A DNA stretch of 64,000 bases. Source: Sphingopyxis sp. FD7 (GTDB taxonomy: Bacteria > Pseudomonadota > Alphaproteobacteria > Sphingomonadales > Sphingomonadaceae). The notes under the pieces are model-generated. The model was given only the letters and a program-made list of their open reading frames with translations, made no database searches and had not been told where the DNA came from. The translations under genes and the position numbers were made by a program. Below are positions 7,551 through 16,869 of the stretch, piece by piece (the first letter of the stretch is position 1; every line of letters begins with the position of its first letter). The stretch is from positions 1,240,001 through 1,304,000 of the forward strand of contig NZ_AP017898.1 of assembly GCF_003609835.1 (NCBI RefSeq), read 5' to 3'.

Positions 7551-8710
7551 CGTTTCCTCCCGTCGCAATAGTTCGCCCAATCCTCCATCATGAGGCGGCG
7601 CTTTTCGAGGAGATTGCCGCGCCGGTATGCTGCCTCGACCTTGTTCGCCACCGTGTGGGCGAGGGCGGCTTCGGCGACGTCGCTCGGGTGGTTGGTTTCT
7701 TCGCTCACCCAATCGCGGAAGGACGAGCGGAACCCATGGGCCGTGTAAGGCTCGCCCATTTCCTTTAGCAGCTTGGTCAGCGTCTGATCCGACAGCGGGC
7801 GATTGCGCCGCATGCCGGGAAAGACAAGGTCGCAGCCCTTGATGCGAAGCCGCGCGCACCGCTCGACGATACGCAGCGGGCGGCGGGTGAGTGGGACGAC
7901 ATGCTCCCGATAGGCCTTCATGCGGTCCTTGGAGAGCTTCCACAGGCCCTTTTCCAGATCGAACTCACCCCATGTGGCGCCGCGAACTTCGCCGGACCGT
8001 GCGGCCGTGAAAATGGCAAATTCGAGCGCGAGGCGGCTGAAAGATTCCCGCTCTCGCAGTCGCTGCACGAAGGCAGGCACATCTTCATATGGCATCGCGG
8101 CAAAATGATTGTCGCGGCGCGGCTGGCGGGGCAGGCCTTTCGTAATCGCGCGCATCGGGGCGTCACTGTCGCGATAGCCTGATGCGTAGGCCCAATCGAG
8201 GACGGCGCCGATCCGCTGCCGGACGCGGCGCGCCGTCTCCGGCTTCGCCAGCCAGATGTCCGCGAGCAGGTCGCGGATCATCGGGCCGGTGATCTGATCG
8301 ACCTTGAATTTTCCGATGTGCGGGAAGGCGTAAAGCTCCATCGTTCGCATCCATTGCGCGTGATGCTTGCCGTTGCGCCACGTCTTCGAGTGTATCTCGT
8401 AGGTTGTGACGGCGGCGTCCTTGAAGGTCGGCACTGCCTGCCGCTTCCGCCGCTCAATTTGAGGATCAACGCCCAGTTCGATCTGGCTGCGAATTTCCTG
8501 CGCCATTTCGCGCGCCTGAGCCAGACTGACTTTCTGGCAGCTGCCAAGGCCGAAGTCGCGGCGCACGCCATCGCTCTGGACCCGGCACACCCAGCTGCTG
8601 GTGCCTCCCGGTCGTTCGAGGCGCATGAGGCCGTCGCCGAGACTCACGCGCCGCTGTTTTTCCTTGGGCTTCGAGAGCCCGTTCGAAGTGTTTTTCATCC
8701 CTCTGATCAT
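7547..8710 (-). CDS. Tyrosine-recombinase integrase (P4 type)
   Basis: About 387 residues. An N-terminal DUF4102-like arm-binding domain (LMRLERPGGTSSWVCRV, LGVDPQIERR), a SAM-like core-binding domain, and a catalytic domain with TAARSGEVRGATW (first Arg), AHGFRSSFRDWVSE (HxxR) and LAHTVANKVEAAYRRG, where the final Tyr is the nucleophile. The catalytic set is complete. It lies 130 bases from the 3' end of tRNA-Ser, the typical site for this class. The start at 8710 is tentative; an ATG at 8698 with AGAGGG is the alternative. Confidence 0.92.
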   Translation of the reverse strand: MIRGMKNTSNGLSKPKEKQRRVSLGDGLMRLERPGGTSSWVCRVQSDGVRRDFGLGSCQKVSLAQAREMAQEIRSQIELGVDPQIERRKRQAVPTFKDAAVTTYEIHSKTWRNGKHHAQWMRTMELYAFPHIGKFKVDQITGPMIRDLLADIWLAKPETARRVRQRIGAVLDWAYASGYRDSDAPMRAITKGLPRQPRRDNHFAAMPYEDVPAFVQRLRERESFSRLALEFAIFTAARSGEVRGATWGEFDLEKGLWKLSKDRMKAYREHVVPLTRRPLRIVERCARLRIKGCDLVFPGMRRNRPLSDQTLTKLLKEMGEPYTAHGFRSSFRDWVSEETNHPSDVAEAALAHTVANKVEAAYRRGNLLEKRRLMMEDWANYCDGRKR

Positions 8711-8841
8711 AAAATTTGTTCCCACATTGGCAAAAATGTCGGCCTGGATCATGTGGGACGCGCAGGGATACGAATCGCATCTCAAACCCGCAGCTAAGCT
8801 GGGGTTTCGGAGACGGTTCGGGAAAGAGTGGGATTGAAACC

Positions 8842-8856
8842 TGGCGGACAGGGTGG
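8842..8856. repeat. Proximal attachment repeat in tRNA-Ser 3' end
   Basis: TGGCGGACAGGGTGG, identical to 5113-5127, formed by the acceptor-stem 3' strand and CCA end of tRNA-Ser. Recombination within it leaves a complete tRNA gene, as expected for integrase-driven insertion. Confidence 0.75.
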
Positions 8857-8932
8857 GATTCGAACCCACGGTGAGCTTGCACCCACGGCGGTTTTCAAGA
8901 CCGCTGCCTTAAACCACTCGGCCACCTGTCCG
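8842..8932 (-). tRNA. tRNA-Ser (anticodon TGA)
   Basis: 91-base gene with encoded CCA. The acceptor stem CGGACAG pairs with CTGTCCG, the anticodon arm has loop CTTGAAA (anticodon TGA), there is a long variable arm (GTGGGTGCAAGCTCAC) typical of class II tRNAs, and the T arm contains GGTTCGAATCC. It serves as the attachment site of the island on its 3' side. Confidence 0.96.
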
Positions 8933-9073
8933 GTGGCGTCGCCATAGCGCGCGGGCAGAGGGCGGCAAGCAAAACCTTGTCCCAACGGTCCATCTTGCGA
9001 ATGATTCGGCTCGTCCCGCGCCCGCCTAGCCAAGCGGCTCGCTTCTGTGCGACACCGGCCCTATGGGTGGGCC

Positions 9074-10138
9074 ATGACAAACGCTACTGATTTCAAAGTC
9101 CGACGGTTTCTTGTGCTTCTGGCCGCGACTCTGTCGGCGTGGATGCTCACGGCCTCCGCTCCGCTCCTTGCGCAGAGCGGTGACGCGGGGTTCGATGCCT
9201 ATGTCCAGTCGCTCTGGCCCAAGGCCGAGGCGCGCGGCGTGTCGCGCGCGACGTTCGACCGGGTGACCGCCGGGCTACGCTATAACGCCAGGGTCGTCGC
9301 GCTCGACCGCGACAATCTGGGGTCACCGCCCACCCCGAACACGCCGATTCCGGCCTTCGCGCCCTACAAGGCGCGGCACGTCGACGCGGCACGTATCAAC
9401 GGCGGGCGCCGTGTCCACAACCGGCTGCTGCCGCTGCTTTCGCGTATCGAGGCGCGAACGGGCGTGCCGACGAGCATCATGATCGCGATTTACGGGCACG
9501 AGACCGCTTATGGTCAGGTCACGGGCGGCTTCGACCTGCCCGAAGCACTGGCGACGCTGGCCTATGAAGGACGCCGACGCAGTCTGTTCGAGCCCGAACT
9601 GATCGCCACGATGGTGATGGTCGAGCGGGGCGTGCCGCGCGATGTGCTGAAGGGCAGCTGGGCGGGGGCCTTTGGCTATCCGCAGTTCCTGCCGTCGGTC
9701 TATCTGCGCGTCGCCGAGGATGGCGACGGCGACGGGGTGGCGCGAATCTGGTCGAGCGAGGCCGATGCGATCGAGTCGATCGGCGCCTATCTTCGCAACG
9801 CCGGCTGGCGCGCGGGGCAGCCATGGGGCATCGCGGTGAGCGTGCCCGCCGCCTTTGATCGTGCCGCCGTCGCCAACCGCCTGACGCCGACGCGCTGCCC
9901 CCGCGTTTTCGAGCGGCACAGCCGCTGGCGCACCATGGCGGAGTGGCGCGCCGCGGGGCTTCAGCCGATCGGTGGCCGATGGCCCGACGACAATATCCAG
10001 GCGACGCTGCTCGAACCCGACGGGCCGGGGCGGACGGCCTATTTGCTGACCGGTAACTATCGTGCGATACTGGACTATAATTGTTCCAATTTTTACGCAT
10101 TGTCGGTGGGGTTGCTGGCGGATGAAATCGATCGTTAG
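9074..10138 (+). CDS. Lytic murein transglycosylase (MltB/SLT_2 type)
   Basis: 354-residue periplasmic enzyme that cleaves the MurNAc-GlcNAc bond of peptidoglycan with 1,6-anhydro product. A signal peptide is clear (basic start, hydrophobic LVLLAATLSAWMLTASAPLLA, cleavage after AQ). The SLT_2 domain begins at FDAYVQSLWPKAEARGVS. IMIAIYGHETAYG contains the catalytic Glu, and GSWAGAFGYPQFLPS is the conserved substrate cleft segment. The C-terminus ends near YNCSNFYALSVGLLADEI as usual for the family. It overlaps the next gene by 17 bases, forming a cell-wall operon with rlpA and the carboxypeptidase. Confidence 0.93.
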   Translation: MTNATDFKVRRFLVLLAATLSAWMLTASAPLLAQSGDAGFDAYVQSLWPKAEARGVSRATFDRVTAGLRYNARVVALDRDNLGSPPTPNTPIPAFAPYKARHVDAARINGGRRVHNRLLPLLSRIEARTGVPTSIMIAIYGHETAYGQVTGGFDLPEALATLAYEGRRRSLFEPELIATMVMVERGVPRDVLKGSWAGAFGYPQFLPSVYLRVAEDGDGDGVARIWSSEADAIESIGAYLRNAGWRAGQPWGIAVSVPAAFDRAAVANRLTPTRCPRVFERHSRWRTMAEWRAAGLQPIGGRWPDDNIQATLLEPDGPGRTAYLLTGNYRAILDYNCSNFYALSVGLLADEIDR

Positions 10139-11030
10139 AGGCGGGGGCCTGATCGCGGGGGCGGCGCTGATGCTGTCCGGTTGCGGCGGCGCAGATGGCG
10201 CGCGCAGCGCCGGGCAGGCGAGCAATGCGGCGGCGTTGCCGGGCGTCACGGACGTGCCGGTGGTCGTCGGCGACCCCTTTAAGGTCGGCGACGTCACCTA
10301 TACGCCCGCCGACGTCATGGATTATGACGATGTCGGCTATGCGTCCTGGTATAGCGATGCGGAGGCCGGAAAGACCACCGCCAATGGCGAGATTTTCGAC
10401 CCCACCCGGATCAGCGCCGCGCACAAGACGCTGCCGCTGCCAAGCTATGTCGAAGTGACCGCGCTCGACACCGGACGAACGATCCTTGTCCGCGTCAATG
10501 ATCGCGGGCCGATGGCGAACGACCAGCTGATTGCCCTGTCGCCCGCCGCCGCCAGACAGCTCGGACTCGACCAGGGGCTTACAGCCGTTCGCGTTCGCCG
10601 CACCAACCCGCCGACCGCCGAACGCGCCCAGCTCCGGGCGGGCAGGGCGGTTCCGGAGCGGCTCGCGACCCCGTCGTCGCTGCTGGCGATCCTTCGGACA
10701 AAGGCGAAAGCCCTGCCGACCCCGAAGGTCGCGAGCGAACCCGCGGCGCCCCTTGCGTCCGCCAAGGCGAAACCGGGAGACGATCGCCTCTCCATCATGG
10801 GCAACATGGCGCCGACGACTAAGGGCGAATATGTCGTGCAGGTCGGGGCGTTCAGCACCGAAGCGCGTGCCGGGGCCGCGGCCAAGTCCGTGGGCGGTTA
10901 TGTGTCGAAGGCCGGCAATTACTGGCGCGTGCGGATTGGTCCCTTCGCCAGCGAGGCCGCCGCGCAAGGCGCGCTGGCCACTGCGAGGTCGAAGGGCTTT
11001 CGCGATGCGGTGGTTCGGCGCGATCGATGA
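10122..11030 (+). CDS. rlpA: RlpA-like septal lipoprotein (DPBB plus SPOR)
   Basis: 302-residue lipoprotein. The signal peptide ends in a lipobox LSGC. A double-psi beta-barrel follows (GYASWYSDAEAGKTTANGEIFDP, ALDTGRTILVRVNDRGP), with the Glu and Asp residues used by transglycosylase-type RlpA. The C-terminal 75 residues are a SPOR domain (GEYVVQVGAFSTEARA and WRVRIGPFASEAAAQ), which binds denuded glycan at division sites. Start at 10122 lies inside the transglycosylase gene; the stop overlaps the next ATG by 4 bases. Together the three genes fit septal peptidoglycan remodelling. Confidence 0.92.
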   Translation: MKSIVRGGGLIAGAALMLSGCGGADGARSAGQASNAAALPGVTDVPVVVGDPFKVGDVTYTPADVMDYDDVGYASWYSDAEAGKTTANGEIFDPTRISAAHKTLPLPSYVEVTALDTGRTILVRVNDRGPMANDQLIALSPAAARQLGLDQGLTAVRVRRTNPPTAERAQLRAGRAVPERLATPSSLLAILRTKAKALPTPKVASEPAAPLASAKAKPGDDRLSIMGNMAPTTKGEYVVQVGAFSTEARAGAAAKSVGGYVSKAGNYWRVRIGPFASEAAAQGALATARSKGFRDAVVRRDR

Positions 11031-12016
11031 TTCGAGCGAGCGGCAAGTCCGCGCTGCTGAGCGGCGCTGCCGCGATGCTGGGCCTGTTCACGGTCAACGC
11101 GGCTTTTTTGCCCGCTGCTTCGGCGAAGGATAATCGCACATCCGCTGTCGCGGCGGCCAGCCCGGCGCCCTATACGACACAGGCCCCGATCGTCATGCTC
11201 AAGGACGTGGATTCGGGCCGGATCCTCTTTTCGCGCGGTGCCGACAAAGATTTCGCTCCGGCTTCGATGGCAAAGGTAATGACCGCCTATGTCGTGCTCG
11301 ATCTTATCCGGAAGGGTGAATTGACGCGCGACACGCGTTTCACGGTCAGCGACGGCGCGTGGAAGAAATGGAACAGCAGCACCGGCGGATCGACGATGTT
11401 TCTCAGTCCGGGCGAAATCCTGTCGGTCGATGATCTGCTGAAGGGGCTGATCACCGTATCGGGAAACGATGCCGCGGCGGTTCTTGCGGAAGGCATTGAC
11501 GGAAGCGAAGATGTTTTCGTTAAACGAATGAATGCGGTAGCCGCCGATATTGGTATGATATCGAGCCATTTCGGTACGCCAAATGGCTGGCCCGACGGCG
11601 GCGTCACCAAGGTCAGCGCCGCCGACCTTATCACGCTTGCCGACCGGCTGATCCGCGATCATCCGGAGGCTTATGCGCGCTATTTTTCGATCCCGAAACT
11701 TCGGCATGGCATCGCCCCCGATGGACGGCCGATCGTCCAGGCGAACCGCAATCCGATCCTCGGTCGATTCGACGGGGCAGACGGCCTCAAGACGGGGCAT
11801 ACGCGCGAGGCGGGCTATTGCTTCCTCGGGTCGGCCAAGCGCGACGGCCGCCGCCTGATCATGGTCGTCGCCGGTCTGCCAAGCGCAAAGGCGCGGCGCG
11901 AAGAGGCGCAAAAACTGATGGAGTGGGGGTTCGCCGCGTCGACGCGCCCGGTGGCAGGGCGAATCCCGCGCGGCACCGCCTCGCCGAGCCGCGGGTCGGC
12001 CGCGACGCGCAGATGA
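11027..12016 (+). CDS. D-alanyl-D-alanine carboxypeptidase, short form
   Basis: 329-residue penicillin-binding protein of the PBP5/6 class, removing the terminal D-Ala of the stem peptide. An N-terminal signal peptide ends near FLPAASA. The three serine-active-site motifs are present: SMAK (ASMAKVMTAY), SGN (TVSGNDAAAV) and KTG (DGLKTGHT). After EEAQKLMEWGF the family normally continues with a beta-rich PBP5 C-terminal domain and an amphipathic anchor. Here the protein ends after a low-complexity Arg/Ser/Pro tail, and the 76 bases before tmk leave no room for the missing part in any frame. Confidence 0.9.
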   Translation: MIRASGKSALLSGAAAMLGLFTVNAAFLPAASAKDNRTSAVAAASPAPYTTQAPIVMLKDVDSGRILFSRGADKDFAPASMAKVMTAYVVLDLIRKGELTRDTRFTVSDGAWKKWNSSTGGSTMFLSPGEILSVDDLLKGLITVSGNDAAAVLAEGIDGSEDVFVKRMNAVAADIGMISSHFGTPNGWPDGGVTKVSAADLITLADRLIRDHPEAYARYFSIPKLRHGIAPDGRPIVQANRNPILGRFDGADGLKTGHTREAGYCFLGSAKRDGRRLIMVVAGLPSAKARREEAQKLMEWGFAASTRPVAGRIPRGTASPSRGSAATRR

Positions 12017-12092
12017 CAAAAACCGCAGGGTAGGTTACCGCCCTGGTCATGCCTCGACGCCTGCCCATTTTCCCATCATTTGGCCCGACACC

Positions 12093-12716
12093 ATGACCCG
12101 CGGACGTTTCATCACGCTTGAGGGGGGCGAGGGCGTCGGCAAATCGACGCAGCTGCGCGCGCTGACGGAGGCGCTCGCCGCGCGATCGATCGAGGTGGTG
12201 GCCACGCGCGAACCCGGCGGCAGTGCGGGCGCCGAAGCCATCCGCGCGCTGCTGATGGAAGGCAGTGACGATCGCTGGGACGCGCGCAGCGAGGCCTTGC
12301 TGTTCGCGGCGGCGCGCGCCGATCATGTCGCGCGCACCATCCGTCCGGCGCTCGCGCGCGGCGCGTGGGTGCTGTGCGACCGGTTCGTCGATTCGAGCCG
12401 CGCTTATCAGGGCGGCGGCGGCGGGATCACCGACGCCGACATTCTGGCGCTCCATCGTTTCGGGTCGGAGGGTTTGCTTCCCGATCGCACCTTTCTGCTC
12501 AAACTGAGCGCCGACGAGGCGGCGCGCCGACTGGCGACGCGCGGTGGCAGCGATCGCATGGGCAACAAGCCGGCGGCTTATCAGGCGCGCCTTGCCGCGC
12601 GGTTCGCCGAAATGGCGGCGACCGAACCGCTGCGCTGGCGTGTGCTGGACGCCGGCCTGCCCGCCGCCGACGTCACCGCCACCATTCTGGCGGAGCTTGC
12701 CGAATGGCTGCCATGA
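12093..12716 (+). CDS. tmk: Thymidylate kinase
   Basis: 207-residue kinase phosphorylating dTMP to dTDP. It has the P-loop FITLEGGEGVGKST at the N-terminus, the TREPGG substrate motif, the LCDRFVDSSRAYQG DR-motif and a short LID region near ARRLATRGGSDRM. Its stop overlaps the holB start region, the same tmk-holB coupling found in many proteobacteria, linking dTTP supply with the clamp-loader gene. Confidence 0.96.
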   Translation: MTRGRFITLEGGEGVGKSTQLRALTEALAARSIEVVATREPGGSAGAEAIRALLMEGSDDRWDARSEALLFAAARADHVARTIRPALARGAWVLCDRFVDSSRAYQGGGGGITDADILALHRFGSEGLLPDRTFLLKLSADEAARRLATRGGSDRMGNKPAAYQARLAARFAEMAATEPLRWRVLDAGLPAADVTATILAELAEWLP

Positions 12717-13693
12717 TCGGCCATCAGGAGGCCGAAAAGGCGTTTCTGGAAGGCTGGCAGGGCGGCCGACTTCATCATGGCTGGCTGCTCGCCGGGCCGC
12801 AGGGAATGGGAAAGCGCGGCTTTGCCGAGCGCGCGGCACGCTTTCTGGTCACCCATGGGGTGGGCGGCGAGCGCGCAGCGATGGCGCTGGACGATAGAGG
12901 CGACGATACCGCGGCGCGGCTTGTCGATGCCGACAATCACCCCGAGATCATCCGGCTGACGCGCCAGCCCAGGGACAAGGGCAAGGAGCTCGCGCGCAAC
13001 ATCACGATCGACCAGGTACGCCAGATGATTCGCCGCCTGCACCTGTCGCTGTCGCTTGGTGACTGGCGCGTGATCATCGTCGATGCCGTTGACGATCTGG
13101 AAAGCGATAGTGCCAATGCGCTGCTCAAGACGCTTGAGGAACCACCCGCAAGGACGCTCTTTCTGCTCGTCAGCCATTCGCCGGGACGATTGTTGCCGAC
13201 AATCCGCTCGCGCTGCCGAATCCTTCGTTTTCAACCCGTTGACCGTGACGTCATGCTGCCATGGTTGCATGGCTTGCGTCCGATGCTCGACATGGAAGAG
13301 GTGCGCGCGATCGTCGCCGCGTCGGGCGGAGTTCCGGGCAAGGCGCTGGGGCTGATCGATAGCGATGTCGCGGCGATGAAGAAGAAACTGCTCACCATTG
13401 CCATATCGGGCGACCCCGAGAACCGGCTGCGCGAGGCGCTGGCGCGCGAGGTGGGTGGCACGAGCAACCGCGCGCGGCTCGAACTGGTGATCGACATCGT
13501 TCCGGGACTGCTGGCGGAGATTGCACGCGCACGCCCCATCGCCGAGATCGCGCCGGTGCTGGCGCAGTGGGACCGCGTGCAGCGCACCGTGCGCGACGCG
13601 ATCCGTGGTTCCTATGACGGAATGATGGTGGGCTTCGAGATCGGCAACTGCCTCGCCGAACTTGCGCCGAGACCGGCGCAGACAGCACGCTGA
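12704..13693 (+). CDS. holB: DNA polymerase III delta-prime subunit
   Basis: About 329 residues; the clamp-loader delta-prime subunit. It has an AAA+ fold with WLLAGPQGMGKRGFAERAA at the P-loop position, NALLKTLEEPPARTLFLLVSH (Walker B-like and sensor 1) and the arginine-containing TIRSRCR motif that acts in trans on the neighbouring subunit. The start at 12704 has GGAG eight bases upstream; ATG 12713, overlapping the tmk stop as ATGA, is the alternative. No zinc-binding cysteines are visible. Confidence 0.92.
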   Translation: MAAMIGHQEAEKAFLEGWQGGRLHHGWLLAGPQGMGKRGFAERAARFLVTHGVGGERAAMALDDRGDDTAARLVDADNHPEIIRLTRQPRDKGKELARNITIDQVRQMIRRLHLSLSLGDWRVIIVDAVDDLESDSANALLKTLEEPPARTLFLLVSHSPGRLLPTIRSRCRILRFQPVDRDVMLPWLHGLRPMLDMEEVRAIVAASGGVPGKALGLIDSDVAAMKKKLLTIAISGDPENRLREALAREVGGTSNRARLELVIDIVPGLLAEIARARPIAEIAPVLAQWDRVQRTVRDAIRGSYDGMMVGFEIGNCLAELAPRPAQTAR

Positions 13694-13731
13694 CGCTTTC
13701 CCTTGCGCGCGCCAGCGGCTAAGGCCCGCGC

Positions 13732-15315
13732 ATGTCCGAACAGAACGCCCCCTTCTATATCACCACCGCAATCAGCTATCCCAACGGCCGCCCGCATATC
13801 GGACACGCCTATGAAGCGATCGCCACCGACGTCGCGGCACGCTTTCAGCGCGCGCGCGGACGCGAGGTGCGGCTGGTCACCGGCACCGACGAACATGGGC
13901 TGAAAATGTTTCAGACCGCGCGCGACCAGGGGCGTGCAACGATCGATCTGGCCGATGAAATGTCCGGATATTTCCGTGAGATGTATGCCAAGCTGAATAT
14001 CAGCTATGATGTGTTCATGCGCACATCCGATCCGGCGCATCATGCCGCCTCGCAAGCAATCTGGCGCGCGATGGAGGCGAATGGCGACCTTTATCTCGAT
14101 CGTTATGAAGGCTGGTATTCGGTTCGCGACGAAGCCTTTTACGACGAAAGCGAGCTGAGCGAGGGGGAAGGGGGCATCCGCCTGTCGCCGCAGGGCACGC
14201 CCGTCGAATGGACCGTGGAGGAAAGCTGGTTTTTCCGCCTGTCGAACTATCAGGATCGCTTGCTCGCGCTTTATCGCGACCATCCCGATTTCATCCGCCC
14301 CGAAAGTCGCCGCAACGAGGTGCTGCGGTTCGTCGAAGGCGGGCTCAAGGACCTCAGCGTTTCGCGCACCAGTTTCGACTGGGGGGTTCCGGTGCCGGGA
14401 TCGCCGGGGCATGTAATGTATGTCTGGGTCGATGCGCTGACGACCTATTTGTCGGGGCTTGGCTATCCCGATCCGGCGGGCGACTTCGGCACATTCTGGC
14501 CAGCAAACATCCATATGATCGGCAAGGATATCGTCCGTTTTCATGCGGTTTACTGGCCGGCCTTCCTGATGAGCGCCAATCTGCCGCTGCCCAAGCAGGT
14601 GTTCGGTCACGGCTTTCTGCTCAATCGGGGCGAAAAAATGTCGAAGTCGCTCGGCAATGTCGTCGACCCGATGGCGCTCGCCGAGCAATTCGGTGTCGAT
14701 GCGTTGCGCTATTATCTGCTCCGCGAAGTCAGCTTCGGACAGGACGGCAGCTATTCGGCCGACGCGATCGTTCGCACCGCCAACGCCGATCTCGCCAATA
14801 GTTTCGGCAATCTGGCGCAGCGAAGTTTGTCGATGATTTTCAAGAATCTGGATGGCGATCTATCGAACGATTATTCACCTACGGCCGATGACGTCACACT
14901 GCTCTCGACGGTAGATGAAGTCGCGCGAACGACGCTGCCGCGGGCATTCGAGGAACTGGCCTTCTCGGTCGGGATCGAGGACTGGTTGCGCGCTGTTTTC
15001 GCCTGCAATCAATATGTCGATACGCAGGCGCCCTGGGCGCTGCGCAAGAGTGATCCCGAACGGATGCGCGCCGTGCTGATGACGCTGTTTCAGGCCGTAC
15101 GCACGCTGGCCATTGCCATTCGTCCCGTGGTGCCCGCGTCCGCCGACAAACTGCTCGACCAGATGGGCGTTGCCGCGGATGCGCGCGATTTTGCGGCGCT
15201 TGAGGATGCGGCCTGGTTCGCAAAGCTGGCCGCGAGCGATTTCGCGGTCGGGCAGCCCGTGCCGATCTTCCCGCGCCTCGATCTGCCCGAGGACGAAGGG
15301 GAGGGGGAGGCGTAA
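13732..15315 (+). CDS. metG: Methionyl-tRNA synthetase
   Basis: 527-residue class I aminoacyl-tRNA synthetase. It carries the HIGH motif as RPHIGHAYEAIA, the KMSKS motif as GEKMSKSLGN, and the anticodon-binding WALRKSD segment near residue 440. The connective peptide (EAFYDESELSEGEGG) lacks the zinc-binding cysteines, so this is the compact form without a zinc knuckle and without a C-terminal tRNA-binding appendix. The stop overlaps the tatD start by one base. Confidence 0.96.
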   Translation: MSEQNAPFYITTAISYPNGRPHIGHAYEAIATDVAARFQRARGREVRLVTGTDEHGLKMFQTARDQGRATIDLADEMSGYFREMYAKLNISYDVFMRTSDPAHHAASQAIWRAMEANGDLYLDRYEGWYSVRDEAFYDESELSEGEGGIRLSPQGTPVEWTVEESWFFRLSNYQDRLLALYRDHPDFIRPESRRNEVLRFVEGGLKDLSVSRTSFDWGVPVPGSPGHVMYVWVDALTTYLSGLGYPDPAGDFGTFWPANIHMIGKDIVRFHAVYWPAFLMSANLPLPKQVFGHGFLLNRGEKMSKSLGNVVDPMALAEQFGVDALRYYLLREVSFGQDGSYSADAIVRTANADLANSFGNLAQRSLSMIFKNLDGDLSNDYSPTADDVTLLSTVDEVARTTLPRAFEELAFSVGIEDWLRAVFACNQYVDTQAPWALRKSDPERMRAVLMTLFQAVRTLAIAIRPVVPASADKLLDQMGVAADARDFAALEDAAWFAKLAASDFAVGQPVPIFPRLDLPEDEGEGEA

Positions 15316-16091
15316 TGCTCGTCGATTCGCACTGCCACCTCAATTACAAGGGACTGGCCGAGCGGCAGGATGAGGTGCTGGCGCGTGCGCGGGCCAGGGG
15401 CGTCACGGCGATGCTCAACATCGCGACGCGCGAGAGCGAGTGGGACGATGTGCTCGCCGCCGCCGAGGCAAATGAGGATGTGTGGGCCAGCGTCGGCATC
15501 CATCCGCACGACGCCGACCAGCATCCCGATGTCGACACCGCCAAGCTGGTCGAGCGCGCCGCGCATCCGCGCGTGATCGGCATCGGCGAGACCGGGCTCG
15601 ACTATTATTACGACAAAAGCGATCGCACCCGGCAACAGGACAGCTTTCGCCGCCACATCCACGCATCGCAGGCGACGGGCCTGCCGGTGATCGTCCACAC
15701 GCGCGATGCCGAGGCCGACACGCTGGCGCTGCTCGGCGAAGAAATGGGGAGGGCGCGCTTCCCCGGCGTGATCCACTGCTTCACCGCGAGCGACGATTTT
15801 GCGCGCAAGGCGCTCGACCTCGGCCTTTACATCTCGATTTCGGGCATTGTGACGTTCAAGAATGCCGCCGACCTGCAAGCGACCGCCAAATGGCTGCCGC
15901 AGGACCGGCTACTGATCGAAACCGACGCCCCCTTCCTCGCCCCGGTGCCGCATCGCGGCAAGGCCGGCGAGCCGGCGTTTGTCGCTGACACACTGACGTT
16001 CCTGGCCGATCTTCGCAGCGAAGCTCCGGAGGCATTGGCGGCCGCAACATGCGCCAATTTCTATAAGCTTTTCAACAAGGCGGCGGCATGA
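15315..16091 (+). CDS. tatD: TatD family metal-dependent hydrolase
   Basis: 258-residue TIM-barrel hydrolase of the TatD family (DNase/exonuclease activity known for E. coli TatD). Metal ligands are visible in LVDSHCHLNY, GIGETGLDYYYD, PVIVHTRDAE, VIHCFTAS and ETDAPFLAP. The gene sits between metG and a metallo-beta-lactamase gene, an order (metG-tatD-MBL) conserved in alphaproteobacteria, and is closely spaced with both. Confidence 0.93.
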   Translation: MLVDSHCHLNYKGLAERQDEVLARARARGVTAMLNIATRESEWDDVLAAAEANEDVWASVGIHPHDADQHPDVDTAKLVERAAHPRVIGIGETGLDYYYDKSDRTRQQDSFRRHIHASQATGLPVIVHTRDAEADTLALLGEEMGRARFPGVIHCFTASDDFARKALDLGLYISISGIVTFKNAADLQATAKWLPQDRLLIETDAPFLAPVPHRGKAGEPAFVADTLTFLADLRSEAPEALAAATCANFYKLFNKAAA

Positions 16092-16104
16092 CGTCACGCG
16101 GCGT

Positions 16105-16869
16105 ATGAAGGTCCGAATCCTTGGCTGCGGAACGTCGTCGGGTGTCCCGCGGCTCGGCAACGACTGGGGTCTGTGCGACCCCGACAATCCGCGCAACCTG
16201 CGCAGCCGGGCGTCGATTCTCGTGGCGCTCGGCGGCTTTCGCATTCTTGTCGACACCAGCCCGGACATGCGGATGCAACTGCTCGACGCGCAGGTGGGCG
16301 AGGTCGATGCCGTCATCTGGACGCACGAACACGCCGATCACACGCACGGAATCGACGACCTTCGCCAGGTCATGCACCTGCGCGGAACGCCCGTTCCCTG
16401 TTACGCCCGCAATCATGTGCTCGACATTCTGAAGTGGCGCTTCACCTATGCCTTTGCTGGCAACGCCGGTTATCCGGCGTCGGTCGACCCGATCGATCTG
16501 CTCGATCATCAGTCGATCGGCCCCATCGAGGTATCGGCGATCGAAATGCCGCACGGCCCCATCAAGGCGAGCGGCCTGATCTTCAGCGACGGTGCGCACA
16601 AGATTGGCTACGCAACTGATTTTTCAAAGTTTACCGATGAAATGGTCGACTTCTTCCACGGAGTCGATCTGTTCGTGATCGATGCCTTGCGACGCTATCC
16701 GCATCCGACGCATCCCCATCTTCAGATGACGCTCGAAGGCCTTGAAAAGGTGGGCAGTCCGCGCGCGATCATTACGCATATGGACAATACGATGGACTAT
16801 GCGGATCTTGCGGCCGAATTGCCGCGCGGCGTCGAACCCGGTTATGATGGGCTGGAGGTGCAATTATGA
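16105..16869 (+). CDS. MBL-fold hydrolase (PhnP-like)
   Basis: 254-residue metallo-beta-lactamase-fold protein similar to PhnP-type phosphodiesterases. The N-terminus MKVRILGCGTSSGVPRLG is characteristic of that group, and THEHADHTHGIDDL gives the HxHxDH metal motif. Further ligands are probable at MPHGPI, YATDFS and ITHMDN. C-P lyase genes are not nearby, so a general phosphodiesterase role is more likely. The last codons overlap the start of a 58-residue membrane protein. Confidence 0.88.
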   Translation: MKVRILGCGTSSGVPRLGNDWGLCDPDNPRNLRSRASILVALGGFRILVDTSPDMRMQLLDAQVGEVDAVIWTHEHADHTHGIDDLRQVMHLRGTPVPCYARNHVLDILKWRFTYAFAGNAGYPASVDPIDLLDHQSIGPIEVSAIEMPHGPIKASGLIFSDGAHKIGYATDFSKFTDEMVDFFHGVDLFVIDALRRYPHPTHPHLQMTLEGLEKVGSPRAIITHMDNTMDYADLAAELPRGVEPGYDGLEVQL

